Assembly (NCBI GenBank): GCA_014649355.1
Contig: BMSW01000017.1
Location: 1 to 64,000 of the forward strand
Origin: Streptomyces althioticus
Lineage (GTDB): Bacteria > Actinomycetota > Actinomycetes > Streptomycetales > Streptomycetaceae
Length of the DNA stretch: 64,000 nt
Reading direction: 5' to 3'
Shown: piece after piece, positions 15,195 to 23,239 of the stretch
How positions within the stretch are numbered: position 1 is the stretch's first letter
How the letters are laid out: each line of letters opens with the position of its first letter
The notes under the pieces: generated by a model
The model's input: the letters and a program-made list of their open reading frames with translations, nothing else
Databases searched by the model: none
What the model was told of the DNA's origin: nothing
Translations under genes and position numbers: made by a program

Positions 15195-17087
15195 ATGAGT
15201 ACTGCCACAGGGTCCGCCGGGCCGGGGCGCGCCGCCGCCGTGCCGTGGGCGGACGTGGTGATGTCCGCGGTCGCCGCGGTGAGCTGGGCGCTGATCGGGA
15301 TGGCGGGGACCGCCACGCTGGGGCTGCGCCTGCTGGACGCGGACGCGGCGGGGGCGCCGGGACCGATGGCCGCGGCGGTGGTGGCGCTGGCGGTGGGCGG
15401 TTCGGTGACGCCGACGGGGGACGTGTCGGTGTTCGGGCTGTCCGGGGCCGAGGCGGACACGGCGGTCGACGTGATGCCGCTCGGTGTGGGACTGGTGGGG
15501 GCGCTGTTCCTCTCCCTCATCTTCATGAGGTCCTTGCGGGTGGCGGGAGTTGTGGTGCCCGGCCGTGAACTCGCCGCGCGGGCGGGCGCGGTGGTCGCGC
15601 TGGCCGTGGCGACGGCGGGCGGGCTGGCGTGGGCGGGCCACGACGTGATCACCGTCGACGTGGCCGCGCTGGGTGGACACGGCCTGCCCGGCTCGGAGGG
15701 CGGCGGAGGGCTGGACGTCCCCGGGCTGGGCGACATCGGGGAGCTGCTGCCGGACCGGGTGGGGGACCTGGTCGACGCGGAGGTGACGGTGGGGTTCGCC
15801 GTCGACACGGCGCCGACGCTGCTGGCGGGGCTGTTCTGGTCGGCGGGCGTGCTGCTGGTGGCGCTGCTGGCGTCCCGGCGCACCCCGCTGCCGCGCGGGT
15901 GGGACGCCCTGCACCGGGTGGTGCGGCCGGTGGTCTCGTCGGTCGTCGCGGTGCTGCTGGTCGCGGTGGCGGCGGGGGTCGCCGCCGCGGGGTACGCGGC
16001 GGCCGGCGACGACCATCCCCGCCGGATCGCCGGGGCCGCGCTGCTGGGGGCGCCGAACGGGGTGTGGCTGGGGGTGTCGGTCGGACTGTTCGTCCCGTGG
16101 GACGCCCAGGGGAACGGGGCGCTGCTGGGGGCGCTGCCGCACCCCCTGGACGATCTTCTGCGGATGGGGACGGAGGAGCCGGTCACCCTGGGCGCGCTGG
16201 CCGGGCTGGACGGGAGGGTGTGGCTGCTGGGGGTCGGCGCGGCGACGGCGATGCTGCTGGCGGGCGTGCTGACGGCGGTGCGGACGCCGGTGGGGGGTGC
16301 GCAGGGGGCGGGTGGTTTCGCGGGACGGTGCGCGGTGCGGCTGGGCGCCGCCACGGCGGTGGCACTGCCGGTGCTGGTGTGGCTGACGGAGGTGTCCGTG
16401 GGCGCCTCGCTGTCGATGCTGGGGTACGACGCGTTCGACGCGGGGCTGGATCTGAGCGGGCGGCTCGGTACGGCGGCGCTGCTCGGCGCGGTGTGGGGCG
16501 CCGGAGCGGGCGCGGTGGGGGCTCTGCCGACGTGGGCGTGCGGGGTGGCGGGGACGCGGGTGGCGGTACTGGCACGGGGTGCCGGAAACGAGGGCTCGCC
16601 GGTGCCGGCGCCCTCGGGTCCGTACCGGCCGGGGCTGCCGCATCGCCCACCCGATCCGGACACCAATCCGTACCTACGGCTGCCGGGGGCCCGGACGGAG
16701 GACACGGTACCGGGCCGCAGCGCGCCGGGGAACACGGCTGCCGGCGCGGACGACGTGGCCGCGGCGGAGCCGGGCGCCCCCGAGGACGCGGTACCGGGCC
16801 GGAGGGCGCCCGGGGACACGGGCGCCGGCGCGGACGACGTGGCCGCGGCGGAGCCGGGCGCCCCCGAGGACACGGTGCCGGGCCGGAGGGCGCCCGGGAA
16901 CACGGGCGCCGGCGCGGACGACGTGGCCGCGGCCCCCACGGTCGCCAACCCCATCCCGCCCCGCCCGGACCGCAGCCGCCTGTGGCCGGACAGGGTCCCG
17001 CCCCCTCCCCCGCCACCGCCTCGCCCTCCGGGGTCGCGTGAGCCCGAGGGGGGAGACGAGGACGCCCGGGGGGCGGGGGGACGGTAG
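15195..17087 (+). CDS. Streptophobe-family membrane protein with repeat tail
   Basis: 630 aa. About 10-12 hydrophobic segments occupy residues 15-460 (for example VVMSAVAAVSWALIGMAGTATLG, LGVGLVGALFLSLIF, AGAVVALAVATAGGLAWAG, VSSVVAVLLVAVAAGVAAAGYAA). The pattern matches the Streptomyces-specific family named streptophobe; its function is unknown. The C-terminal 170 residues are hydrophilic, Pro/Ala/Gly-rich and include a 28-residue tandem repeat. GGGGGG sits 8 nt before the ATG. It is divergent from the FHA-ABC transporter with 244 nt between the chosen starts, so shared control is possible. Confidence 0.8.
   Translation: MSTATGSAGPGRAAAVPWADVVMSAVAAVSWALIGMAGTATLGLRLLDADAAGAPGPMAAAVVALAVGGSVTPTGDVSVFGLSGAEADTAVDVMPLGVGLVGALFLSLIFMRSLRVAGVVVPGRELAARAGAVVALAVATAGGLAWAGHDVITVDVAALGGHGLPGSEGGGGLDVPGLGDIGELLPDRVGDLVDAEVTVGFAVDTAPTLLAGLFWSAGVLLVALLASRRTPLPRGWDALHRVVRPVVSSVVAVLLVAVAAGVAAAGYAAAGDDHPRRIAGAALLGAPNGVWLGVSVGLFVPWDAQGNGALLGALPHPLDDLLRMGTEEPVTLGALAGLDGRVWLLGVGAATAMLLAGVLTAVRTPVGGAQGAGGFAGRCAVRLGAATAVALPVLVWLTEVSVGASLSMLGYDAFDAGLDLSGRLGTAALLGAVWGAGAGAVGALPTWACGVAGTRVAVLARGAGNEGSPVPAPSGPYRPGLPHRPPDPDTNPYLRLPGARTEDTVPGRSAPGNTAAGADDVAAAEPGAPEDAVPGRRAPGDTGAGADDVAAAEPGAPEDTVPGRRAPGNTGAGADDVAAAPTVANPIPPRPDRSRLWPDRVPPPPPPPPRPPGSREPEGGDEDARGAGGR
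16698..16934 (+). repeat. 84-bp coding tandem repeat, three copies
   Basis: Copies start at 16698, 16782 and 16866 with the last one partial (69 bp). Each encodes 28 residues of the form EDTVPGRRAPGNTGAGADDV plus AAAEPGAP. The copies differ at only a few bases, so the expansion is recent. It lies in the hydrophilic C-terminal tail of the streptophobe-family protein. Confidence 0.95.
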
Positions 17088-17771
17088 GAGGCGGGCCGGG
17101 CCCGACCCGGACTGCGGGACCCGGCGGGTGCCCGCGGTACCGCCGGGCGGGCCGGGGCAGCGCGCCGCTACCGGAGCGGGTGGCGGCCGGGTGCGCCGGG
17201 CTCAGCGTGGCCCCCGCGCTGAGAGGGTGCGACAGGTGCCGGACGGGCGCGCGCAGGCAGCGGGCGCCCACACCGCAAGGCGCAGATCCGGGCACCCGTG
17301 ACCTGAGCCGGTGCAGCCGGGCCGGGCAGGTCAAGACCCGGCCGGCACCGGGCGGGCCCGCGCAGGCTGCGACGTACCCGGGCCTTAGACCGGTGCAGAG
17401 CCGGGCACCCGTCACCGGAACCCCCGCAACCGGGCCGGGCAGGTCAAGACCCGGCCCGCACCGAGCGGTCGCGCGCAGCAGCGGGGGGCCTGGGCCACAG
17501 ACGGGCGCAGGGCCGGGCGTCCGTCACCGGAGCCGGTGCGGCCGAGGGTATCGGGGATCGGCGGGGCGAGATGTGGTCCGCGTGTTCCCGGCTCGAGCCG
17601 GGGTTCCGCGTCTGCGCCGGGGCGGCCTCGGGCAGGGCACCGGGCGCGTGGGGCGGCCCCGGTGTCCGGTGACGGGGCGTGGTCGCGGCTGGGGCGCGGG
17701 GTCGGGTGGGGTGTCCGGAGGGCGGACCGTGCGGGCGCGGGGCACTCCGTGCCGGATACGGTAAGAGCACC
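17088..17771. repeat. GC-rich non-coding tract with degenerate ~110-bp tandem repeats
   Basis: 684 nt between the streptophobe gene and serB hold no believable gene: open frames on both strands are Arg/Gly/Pro-rich and repetitive. Three related units begin at 17250, 17359 and 17472 (109 and 113 bp spacing), each opening CGCGCAG and holding GGGC(A/G)(C/T)CCGTCACCGGA-like and, in the first two, CCGGGCAGGTCAAGACCCGG segments (17322 and 17432). The latter forms a GCCGGG/CCCGGC hairpin. The serB promoter must lie at the right end; TACGGT at about 17757-17762 sits 9 nt before the serB ATG and may be its -10. Confidence 0.7.
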
Positions 17772-18980
17772 ATGAGCGCATCGCAGACCTCCGACGTTCC
17801 CACCCTCCTGGTCAAGATCTTCGGCAAGGACCGGCCCGGCATCACGGCCGGCCTCTTCGACACACTCGCCGCCTACTCCGTCGACGTCGTCGACATCGAG
17901 CAGGTCGTCACCCGCGGACGCATCGTGCTGTGCGCGCTCGTGACCCAGCCCCCGGCCGGGATGGAGGGCGACCTGCGGGCGACCGTCCACAGCTGGGCGG
18001 AGTCGATCAAGATGCAGGCGGAGATCATCTCCGGCAAGGGCGACAACCGCCCCCGCGGTCTCGGCAGGTCCCTGGTGACCGTGCTGGGCCACCCCCTCAC
18101 CTCGGAGGCGACGGCCTCGGTCGCCGCGCGGATCACCAAGGCCGGCGGCAACATCGACCGTATCTTCCGGCTCGCCAAGTACCCGGTGACCGCCGTGGAG
18201 TTCGCGGTGTCCGGCGTCGAGACGGAGGCGCTGCGCACCGCGCTGGTGACGGACGCGGCCCGGTTCCGCATCGACATCGCGGTGGTCGCGGCGGGCCTGT
18301 ACCGCAGGGCGCAGCGCCTGGTGGTGATGGACGTGGACTCCACGCTCATCCAGGACGAGGTGATCGAGCTCTTCGCGGCGCACGCGGGCTGCGAGGACCA
18401 GGTCGCCGAGGTGACGGCGGCGGCGATGCGCGGGGAGCTGGACTTCGAGCAGTCGCTGCACGCGCGGGTGGCGCTGCTGGAGGGTCTCGACGCCTCCGTG
18501 ATCGACAAGGTGCGCAGCGAGGTGCGTCTGACGCCGGGCGCCCGCACCCTGATCCGTACGCTCAAGCGGCTCGGTTATCAGGTGGGCGTGGTGTCGGGCG
18601 GTTTCACCCAGGTCACCGACGACCTGAAGGAGCGCCTCGGCCTGGACTTCGCCCAGGCGAACACGCTGGAGATCGTCGACGGCAAGCTCACCGGCCGGGT
18701 GACCGGCGAGATCGTGGACCGGGCGGGCAAGGCCCGGCTGCTGCGCCGCTTCGCGGCCGAGGCGGGGGTTCCGCTGTCGCAGACGGTGGCGATCGGTGAC
18801 GGCGCGAACGACCTGGACATGCTGAACGCGGCCGGTCTCGGTGTCGCCTTCAACGCCAAGCCGGTGGTGCGGGAGGCGGCGCACACGGCCGTGAACGTCC
18901 CCTTCCTGGACACCGTCCTCTACCTGCTGGGCGTCACGCGGGAAGAGGTCGAGGCCGCGGACACGATCGCCGGCGACTGA
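17772..18980 (+). CDS. serB: Phosphoserine phosphatase SerB with two ACT domains
   Basis: 402 aa. Catalyses the last step of serine synthesis, hydrolysis of O-phospho-L-serine. Two ACT domains (about 10-85 and 98-172) precede the HAD domain. HAD motif I is VVMDVDSTLIQ with Asp187 and Asp189; motif II is GVVSGGF; motifs III/IV are the Lys region and GDGANDLDML. The two-ACT form is the mycobacterial/actinobacterial type, in which ACT domains mediate serine feedback. The ATG at 17772 gives a clean ACT start (SQTSDVPTLLVKIFGKDRPGI). Convergent with sixA. Confidence 0.95.
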   Translation: MSASQTSDVPTLLVKIFGKDRPGITAGLFDTLAAYSVDVVDIEQVVTRGRIVLCALVTQPPAGMEGDLRATVHSWAESIKMQAEIISGKGDNRPRGLGRSLVTVLGHPLTSEATASVAARITKAGGNIDRIFRLAKYPVTAVEFAVSGVETEALRTALVTDAARFRIDIAVVAAGLYRRAQRLVVMDVDSTLIQDEVIELFAAHAGCEDQVAEVTAAAMRGELDFEQSLHARVALLEGLDASVIDKVRSEVRLTPGARTLIRTLKRLGYQVGVVSGGFTQVTDDLKERLGLDFAQANTLEIVDGKLTGRVTGEIVDRAGKARLLRRFAAEAGVPLSQTVAIGDGANDLDMLNAAGLGVAFNAKPVVREAAHTAVNVPFLDTVLYLLGVTREEVEAADTIAGD

Positions 18981-19006
18981 GCCGCGCACACCGGCCGTGA
19001 CGACGG

Positions 19007-19043
19007 ACGGGCCCGGCGCCGACGAGATCGGTGCCGGGCCCGT
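19007..19043. terminator. Bidirectional terminator between serB and sixA
   Basis: ACGGGCCCGGCGCC (19007-19020) pairs with GGTGCCGGGCCCGT (19030-19043), a 14-bp stem with one mismatch-type wobble and a 9-nt loop, placed between convergent genes. Confidence 0.8.
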
Positions 19044-19072
19044 GCCGTGCCGGGCGGGTCGTCAGCCGGGGG

Positions 19073-19591
19073 TCACTCGGTGGGCGCCCAGTAGTCGGCC
19101 AGCGTGGCCGTGCCGGGCTCCAGGGACTTCCAGGGGCCGGTGAAGGTCAGGACCGCGAAGGCGGCGGCGGGGAAGCCGCGCCGCGTCATGCGCTCGCGGG
19201 CGTCGCCCTCGGACGCGCCGCCGAGGATGTCGGCCAGTCCCTGCACGCCCGGGTTGTGTCCGATCAGCAGGACGTTCTGCGCGTCGTCGGGGGTCTCGTT
19301 GAGCAGGGCGATCAGCTCGCCGGGCGAAGCCTCGTAGATCCGCTCCTCGTAGACGGTTTTCGGCCGCTTGGGGAACTCGTGGACGGCGAGCTTCCAGGTC
19401 TCCCGGGTGCGGACCGCCGTGGAGCACAGGGCCAGGTCGAAGGCGACGCCGGAGTCGGCCAGCTTGCGGCCGGCGGCCGCGGCGTCCAGGCGGCCTCGCT
19501 CGGCGAGGGGCCGCTCGTGGTCGGACACCGGAGGCCAGTCGGCTTTCGCATGCCGGAAAAGGACAATCCTGCGGGGTTCTGCGACGCTCAT
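19073..19591 (-). CDS. sixA: SixA-type phosphohistidine phosphatase (histidine phosphatase superfamily)
   Basis: 172 aa. The catalytic motif LFRHAKADWP puts the phospho-accepting His at residue 14, with RH plus A in place of the more usual RHG, as in SixA. Further superfamily residues are in LIGHNPGVQGLA (second catalytic His) and CSTAVRTRETW. E. coli SixA removes phosphate from histidine on phosphotransfer proteins; the actinobacterial target is unknown. It reads toward serB and ends before the terminator. No domain beyond the phosphatase fold is present. Confidence 0.88.
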   Translation of the reverse strand: MSVAEPRRIVLFRHAKADWPPVSDHERPLAERGRLDAAAAGRKLADSGVAFDLALCSTAVRTRETWKLAVHEFPKRPKTVYEERIYEASPGELIALLNETPDDAQNVLLIGHNPGVQGLADILGGASEGDARERMTRRGFPAAAFAVLTFTGPWKSLEPGTATLADYWAPTE

Positions 19592-19654
19592 GGAACCCAG
19601 CTTCGCACGAAACAGGCCACAGGGCGCAGGGAGTTGACCGGCGCCTCGGCGTGT

Positions 19655-19861
19655 TCAGCGGGCCATCAGCTGCTGCGCCCGCTCGACGAGAAGGGTGAGC
19701 GCGGGCTCACCGGCTGTCGCGTGCGCGTCGGAGGGGTTGAGGACGAGGGCGAGCAGGGCCACGAAGGCGAGCGTGGGGAGGGCCAGGGCCCACCACGGCA
19801 GCCGGGTGGCGGCACCGGCCCGGGGGGCCGGAACGGGCCGGGAGTGCGTGCGCGCCGACAT
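19655..19861 (-). CDS. Small single-pass membrane protein
   Basis: 68 aa. A basic N-terminus (ARTHSRPVPAPRAGAATR) leads into one hydrophobic segment (LPWWALALPTLAFVALLALVL), then a short polar tail ending LTLLVERAQQLMAR, predicted outside. The ATG at 19861 is preceded by GGAGG at 5 nt, which supports it over the longer frame from 19909. I do not recognise a function. It lies between sixA and a 38-aa membrane peptide gene on the same strand. Confidence 0.7.
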   Translation of the reverse strand: MSARTHSRPVPAPRAGAATRLPWWALALPTLAFVALLALVLNPSDAHATAGEPALTLLVERAQQLMAR

Positions 19862-20009
19862 GGGTGCCTCCGCTCTTCGGGACGCTCCGTGGCCGCCGGT
19901 CGCGGCCACATCTCGAAGGTACGGATCGGCGGGGCGTCAACCCATCCGGTGATCCACCCACTTGACCCTGAGCCTGGCCCCCTAGGGGACGGTGGTGCCA
20001 GCACCACCC

Positions 20010-20126
20010 TCAGGGCGCGAGCACCGTCGCGATGACGCCGATGACGATGAAGATCGCGAAGAACGCGCCGAAGACGAGCAGCATCTTCTTCTGGCCGTTC
20101 TGCGGGTTCGGGTCGAGGACTGGCAT
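20010..20126 (-). CDS. SGM_5486-type transporter-associated small membrane protein
   Basis: 38 aa. Translation begins MPVLDPNPQNGQKKMLLVFG and continues with a hydrophobic stretch ending VIGVIATVLAP, one membrane segment after a short polar head. I recognise this as the small protein family that NCBI calls 'SGM_5486 family transporter-associated', conserved in Streptomyces next to an MFS transporter gene. The MFS gene is indeed just upstream on the same strand, 176 nt away. It may be a subunit or stabiliser of that carrier; no function has been shown as far as I know. Confidence 0.82.
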   Translation of the reverse strand: MPVLDPNPQNGQKKMLLVFGAFFAIFIVIGVIATVLAP

Positions 20127-20260
20127 GGGGAAAGTGTCGCACCTGCCACGCCCGGCACCGTCCACGGGGTGCCCGGCGGGCGCGGCGGCCGGGGGCGGCG
20201 GCGCGGCGGCCGGGGGCGGGGCGGGGCGGGGGCGTCCCCGTGCCCCGGTCCGTACGCGGG

Positions 20261-20336
20261 CGCCTCAGCCCACCGTCTCGTCCTCCACCGTGCGGCGGCG
20301 CCTCAGCCCGCCGCCTCGTCCTCCACCGTGCGGTCC
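20261..20336. repeat. 38-bp tandem duplication across the 3' end of the MFS gene
   Basis: Copy 1 (20261-20298) and copy 2 (20299-20336) both read CGCCTCAGCCC(A/G)CCG(T/C)CTCGTC and continue CTCCACCGTGCGG. Copy 2 contains the MFS stop codon and its last codons (TVEDEAAG); copy 1 repeats this just beyond the stop (TVEDETVG in another reading). Only two or three bases differ. Confidence 0.9.
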
Positions 20337-21628
20337 CGCCCGGCCACGACCCCGACGATCATCTGCGGCACCATCAGCCCCGCCATCAGCGCGATCGGCA
20401 GCCCCCAGCCCCCGCTGTGCTGGTAGAGCACGCCCACCAGCAGCGGCCCGGGGATGGAGATCAGGTAGCCGGTGCTCTGCGCGAAGGCGGACAGCTGGGC
20501 CACGCCCCCACCCGTGCGGGCCCGCATGCCGACCATGGTGAGCGCGAGCGGGAAGGCGCAGTTGGCGACTCCCAGGAGCACCGCCCAGGCCCAGGCGCCG
20601 GCGGCCGGGGCGAAGTAGAGGCCTGCGTAGCCGATCAGGCCGCTGACGCCCAGGGCCAGCACGATGGGCCCCTGGCGGGGCAGCCGGGCGGCGAGGCGCG
20701 GGATGACGAAGGCCAGGGGCACGCCCATCACCATGGTGACGGCCAGCAGCAGTCCGGCCCGGCCGGCGGGGACGCCCGCGTCGCGGAAGATCTGCGCCAT
20801 CCAGCCCATGGTGATGTAGGCGGCGGTGGCCTGGAGCCCGAAGAACACGGCCAGCGCCCACGCCGTACGGCTGCGGGTGATGCGCAGCACCGGGGCCTGC
20901 CGCGCGGACTCCCCCTGCGCCTGTCCGTCCCGCTGCGGAGGCTCCGGCGCCCCCTCCCCCGAGGTGGCGCCCCGCTGCCGCACGAACGGGATCCAGGGCA
21001 GGACGGCGGCCGCCGCGAGGGCGGCCCAGACGGCGAGCCCGGCCTGCCAGTCGCCGCCGAGCGCGTCGGTCACCGGGACGGTGATCGCCGCCGCAGAGGC
21101 GGTGCCCAGGGCGAGGGCCATCGAGTAGAGGCCGGTCATGGAGCCGACCCGGTCGGGGAACCAGCGTTTGACGATGACCGGCATCAGCACGTTGCTCACG
21201 GCTATGCCGGCGAGTGCGAGGCCGCTGGTGAGCAGGAAGGCGGCGGTGGTGCCGACGAAGGGCCGGACCAGCAGACCGGTGGCGATGGCGGCCATGCCCG
21301 CGCAGACCACCGCGCCGGGGCCGAAGCGGCGGGCCAGCCGGGGCGCGGTGACGCCGAAGACGGCGAAACACAGCGCGGGCAGGGAGGTGAGCAGCCCGGC
21401 CACGCTGCCGCTCATGCCGAGCCCGTCGCGCACCTCTTCGAGCAGGGCTCCGAAGCTGGTGATGGCGGGGCGCAGGTTCAGGGCGGCCAGCACGATGCCG
21501 ACGACGAGCAGCCGTTTCCGCCACGCGCGCGTGGGGGCACCGGGGTGTTCCGGGGACGCCGACGCGGCGGGCGTACGGGCGGTGGCGGACGCGGTCGTCC
21601 GGGTCCCGTCACCAGTCATACGAGTCAT
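20303..21628 (-). CDS. MFS transporter, CynX/NimT type
   Basis: 441 aa with about 12 membrane segments. The start of helix 1 has LLVVGIVLAALNLRPAITSFGALL, the hallmark of the CynX/NimT subfamily (cyanate or 2-nitroimidazole carriers in E. coli). PVIVKRWFPDRVGSMTGLYSM and the FGLQATAAYITMGW region also fit. The substrate here is not known. Several in-frame ATGs lie at 21640, 21637, 21628 and 21619 and none has a strong ribosome site; 21628 is a compromise. Divergent from a GntR gene, with a palindrome at 21643-21657 immediately upstream. A 38-bp duplication affects its 3' end. Confidence 0.9.
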   Translation of the reverse strand: MTRMTGDGTRTTASATARTPAASASPEHPGAPTRAWRKRLLVVGIVLAALNLRPAITSFGALLEEVRDGLGMSGSVAGLLTSLPALCFAVFGVTAPRLARRFGPGAVVCAGMAAIATGLLVRPFVGTTAAFLLTSGLALAGIAVSNVLMPVIVKRWFPDRVGSMTGLYSMALALGTASAAAITVPVTDALGGDWQAGLAVWAALAAAAVLPWIPFVRQRGATSGEGAPEPPQRDGQAQGESARQAPVLRITRSRTAWALAVFFGLQATAAYITMGWMAQIFRDAGVPAGRAGLLLAVTMVMGVPLAFVIPRLAARLPRQGPIVLALGVSGLIGYAGLYFAPAAGAWAWAVLLGVANCAFPLALTMVGMRARTGGGVAQLSAFAQSTGYLISIPGPLLVGVLYQHSGGWGLPIALMAGLMVPQMIVGVVAGRDRTVEDEAAG

Positions 21629-21642
21629 GCGACCCATCATAG

Positions 21643-21657
21643 AATCATGGGATGATT
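21643..21657. promoter_or_regulatory. Candidate GntR operator palindrome
   Basis: AATCATGGGATGATT is a perfect inverted repeat (6-nt arms, GGG centre) just outside the MFS start codons and 54 nt upstream of the GntR gene. A further CATCAT lies at 21635-21640. FadR-type GntR regulators bind short palindromes, often near their own gene, so this is the likely site through which the adjacent regulator controls the carrier. Confidence 0.6.
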
Positions 21658-21710
21658 GGTTGTCCATGTCGCGGGCGTTCCACGCGGCCCCTGCCGTGCG
21701 AAGGTGAAGC

Positions 21711-22403
21711 ATGCCACTGAGCCATCCGCGCCGATCCGCGCTGTCCGAGCAGGTCATCGCCGCCCTGCGGGCCCAGATCACCTCGGGCGAGTGGCCGGTC
21801 GGCTCACGCATCCCCACCGAGCCGGAGCTGGTGGAGCAGCTGGGGGTCGCCCGCAACACCGTCCGCGAGGCGGTGCGCGCACTGGCGCACAACGGCCTGC
21901 TCGACATCCGCCAGGGCTCGGGCACCTACGTGGTCGCCACCAGCGAGCTGGCGGGCGTGATGCACCGCCGCTTCGCGGGCGCCGACCCCCGGCACATCGC
22001 CGAGCTGCGCTCCTCCCTGGAGTCCTCCGCGGCGCGGCTGGCGGCGCAGCGGCGCACGGAGAAGGACCTCAAGCAGCTCGACGCGCTGCTGCAGCGGCGC
22101 GAGGAGGCATGGGAGTCCGGCGACGCGGAGACGTTCGTGGCGGCGGACGCGACGTTCCACATGGCGGTCGTGGCGGCCTCGCACAACGACGTGATGACCG
22201 CGCTCTACGCGGACCTGGTCGAGGTGCTGCGGGACTGGCTGCGCGACGACGTGGGCGGGGACATGTCCCCGGAGACCCACATGGACCACGGCCGGCTGGT
22301 GGACGCGATCCGCGTCGGCGACGAGGCGACGGCGGCCGAGGAGGCCGCCTCCTACCCCATGGCGTGCAAGCCGGGGCGTTTCACGGCTCCCGCGGGCGAC
22401 TGA
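21711..22403 (+). CDS. GntR-family regulator, FadR subfamily
   Basis: 230 aa. An N-terminal winged helix (about 8-75) has LSEQVIAALRAQITSGEWPVGSRIPTEPELVEQLGVARNTVREAVRAL and the wing LLDIRQGSGTYV. A C-terminal all-helical FCD ligand-binding domain (about 95-220) follows; ADATFHMAVVAASHN holds the metal/ligand His typical of FCD domains, with later His in DHGRLVDAI. Ligands are usually small carboxylates. It is divergent from the CynX-type carrier and most simply represses it. Convergent with fabI across a hairpin. Confidence 0.93.
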   Translation: MPLSHPRRSALSEQVIAALRAQITSGEWPVGSRIPTEPELVEQLGVARNTVREAVRALAHNGLLDIRQGSGTYVVATSELAGVMHRRFAGADPRHIAELRSSLESSAARLAAQRRTEKDLKQLDALLQRREEAWESGDAETFVAADATFHMAVVAASHNDVMTALYADLVEVLRDWLRDDVGGDMSPETHMDHGRLVDAIRVGDEATAAEEAASYPMACKPGRFTAPAGD

Positions 22404-22418
22404 CCCCCGGCACGCACG

Positions 22419-22451
22419 AGGGCCCGCGCTCCCCCGGGAGGCGCGGGCCCT
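22419..22451. terminator. Bidirectional terminator between GntR and fabI genes
   Basis: AGGGCCCGCGC (22419-22429) and GCGCGGGCCCT (22441-22451) form a perfect 11-bp stem; the loop TCCCCCGGGAG adds internal pairing. It lies between convergent stop codons. Confidence 0.82.
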
Positions 22452-22466
22452 GGTGCGAGGCGTCCG

Positions 22467-23234
22467 TCAGGCGCCGATGGCGTGCAGACCGCCGTCCACG
22501 TGGACGATCTCGCCCGTGGTCTTCGGGAACCAGTCGCTCAGCAGGGCGACGACGCCGCGGCCGGCCGGCTCCGGGTCCTTGAGGTCCCACTCCAGCGGGG
22601 CGCGCGTGTCCCACACGGAGGCCAGCTCGGAGAAGCCGGGGATGGACTTGGCGGCCATCGAACCGAGCGGACCCGCGGAGACCAGGTTGCAGCGGATGTT
22701 CTGCTTGCCCAGGTCGCGCGCCATGTAGCGGCTGGTCGCCTCCAGGGCGGCCTTCGCGGGGCCCATCCAGTCGTACTGCGGCCAGGCGTACTGCGCGTCG
22801 AAGGTGAGGCCCACGACGGAGCCGCCGTTCTGCATCAGCGGCAGGCAGGCCATGGTGAGCGACTTCAGGGAGAACGCCGAGACGTGCATGGCCGTGGCGA
22901 CCGACTCGAACGGCGTGTTGAGGAAGTTGCCGCCGAGGGCGTCCTGCGGCGCGAAGCCGATGGAGTGCACGACGCCGTCCAGGCCGCCGAGCTCCTCGCC
23001 GACGACGTCGGCCAGGCGGCCCAGGTGCTCGTCGTTGGTGACGTCGAGCTCGATGACCTTGGCGGGCTTGGGCAGCTTCTTGGCGATGCGCTCGGTCAGG
23101 GTGGGCCGCGGGAACGCGGTCAGGATGACCTCGGCGCCCTGCTCCTGGGCCAGCTTCGCGGTGTGGAAGGCGATCGACGCCTCCGTCAGCACGCCGGTGA
23201 TCAGGACGCGCTTGCCCTCGAGAATTCCGCTCAT
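22467..23234 (-). CDS. fabI: Enoyl-[acyl-carrier-protein] reductase (NADH), InhA/FabI type
   Basis: 255 aa. Reduces the trans-2-enoyl-ACP double bond in the last step of each type II fatty acid elongation cycle. It starts SGILEGKRVLITGVLTEASIAF, with the divergent Gly-rich loop of FabI/InhA, and has the Tyr-x6-Lys catalytic pair in YDWMGPAKAALE. VHSIGFAPQDALGG and IRCNLVSAGPLGSMAAKSIPGF are family segments; the latter contains the substrate-binding loop. It is closer to mycobacterial InhA than to E. coli FabI by these motifs. Only 5 nt separate it from fabG upstream, so the two form an operon. Confidence 0.95.
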   Translation of the reverse strand: MSGILEGKRVLITGVLTEASIAFHTAKLAQEQGAEVILTAFPRPTLTERIAKKLPKPAKVIELDVTNDEHLGRLADVVGEELGGLDGVVHSIGFAPQDALGGNFLNTPFESVATAMHVSAFSLKSLTMACLPLMQNGGSVVGLTFDAQYAWPQYDWMGPAKAALEATSRYMARDLGKQNIRCNLVSAGPLGSMAAKSIPGFSELASVWDTRAPLEWDLKDPEPAGRGVVALLSDWFPKTTGEIVHVDGGLHAIGA

Positions 23235-23239
23235 GTGTG

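Noticed and set aside
17180..17764. Open frame of 194 codons upstream of serB
   Set aside because: Composition is driven by the GC-rich repeat tract (Arg, Gly, Pro, Ala), there is no ribosome site, and frames on the opposite strand are equally open.
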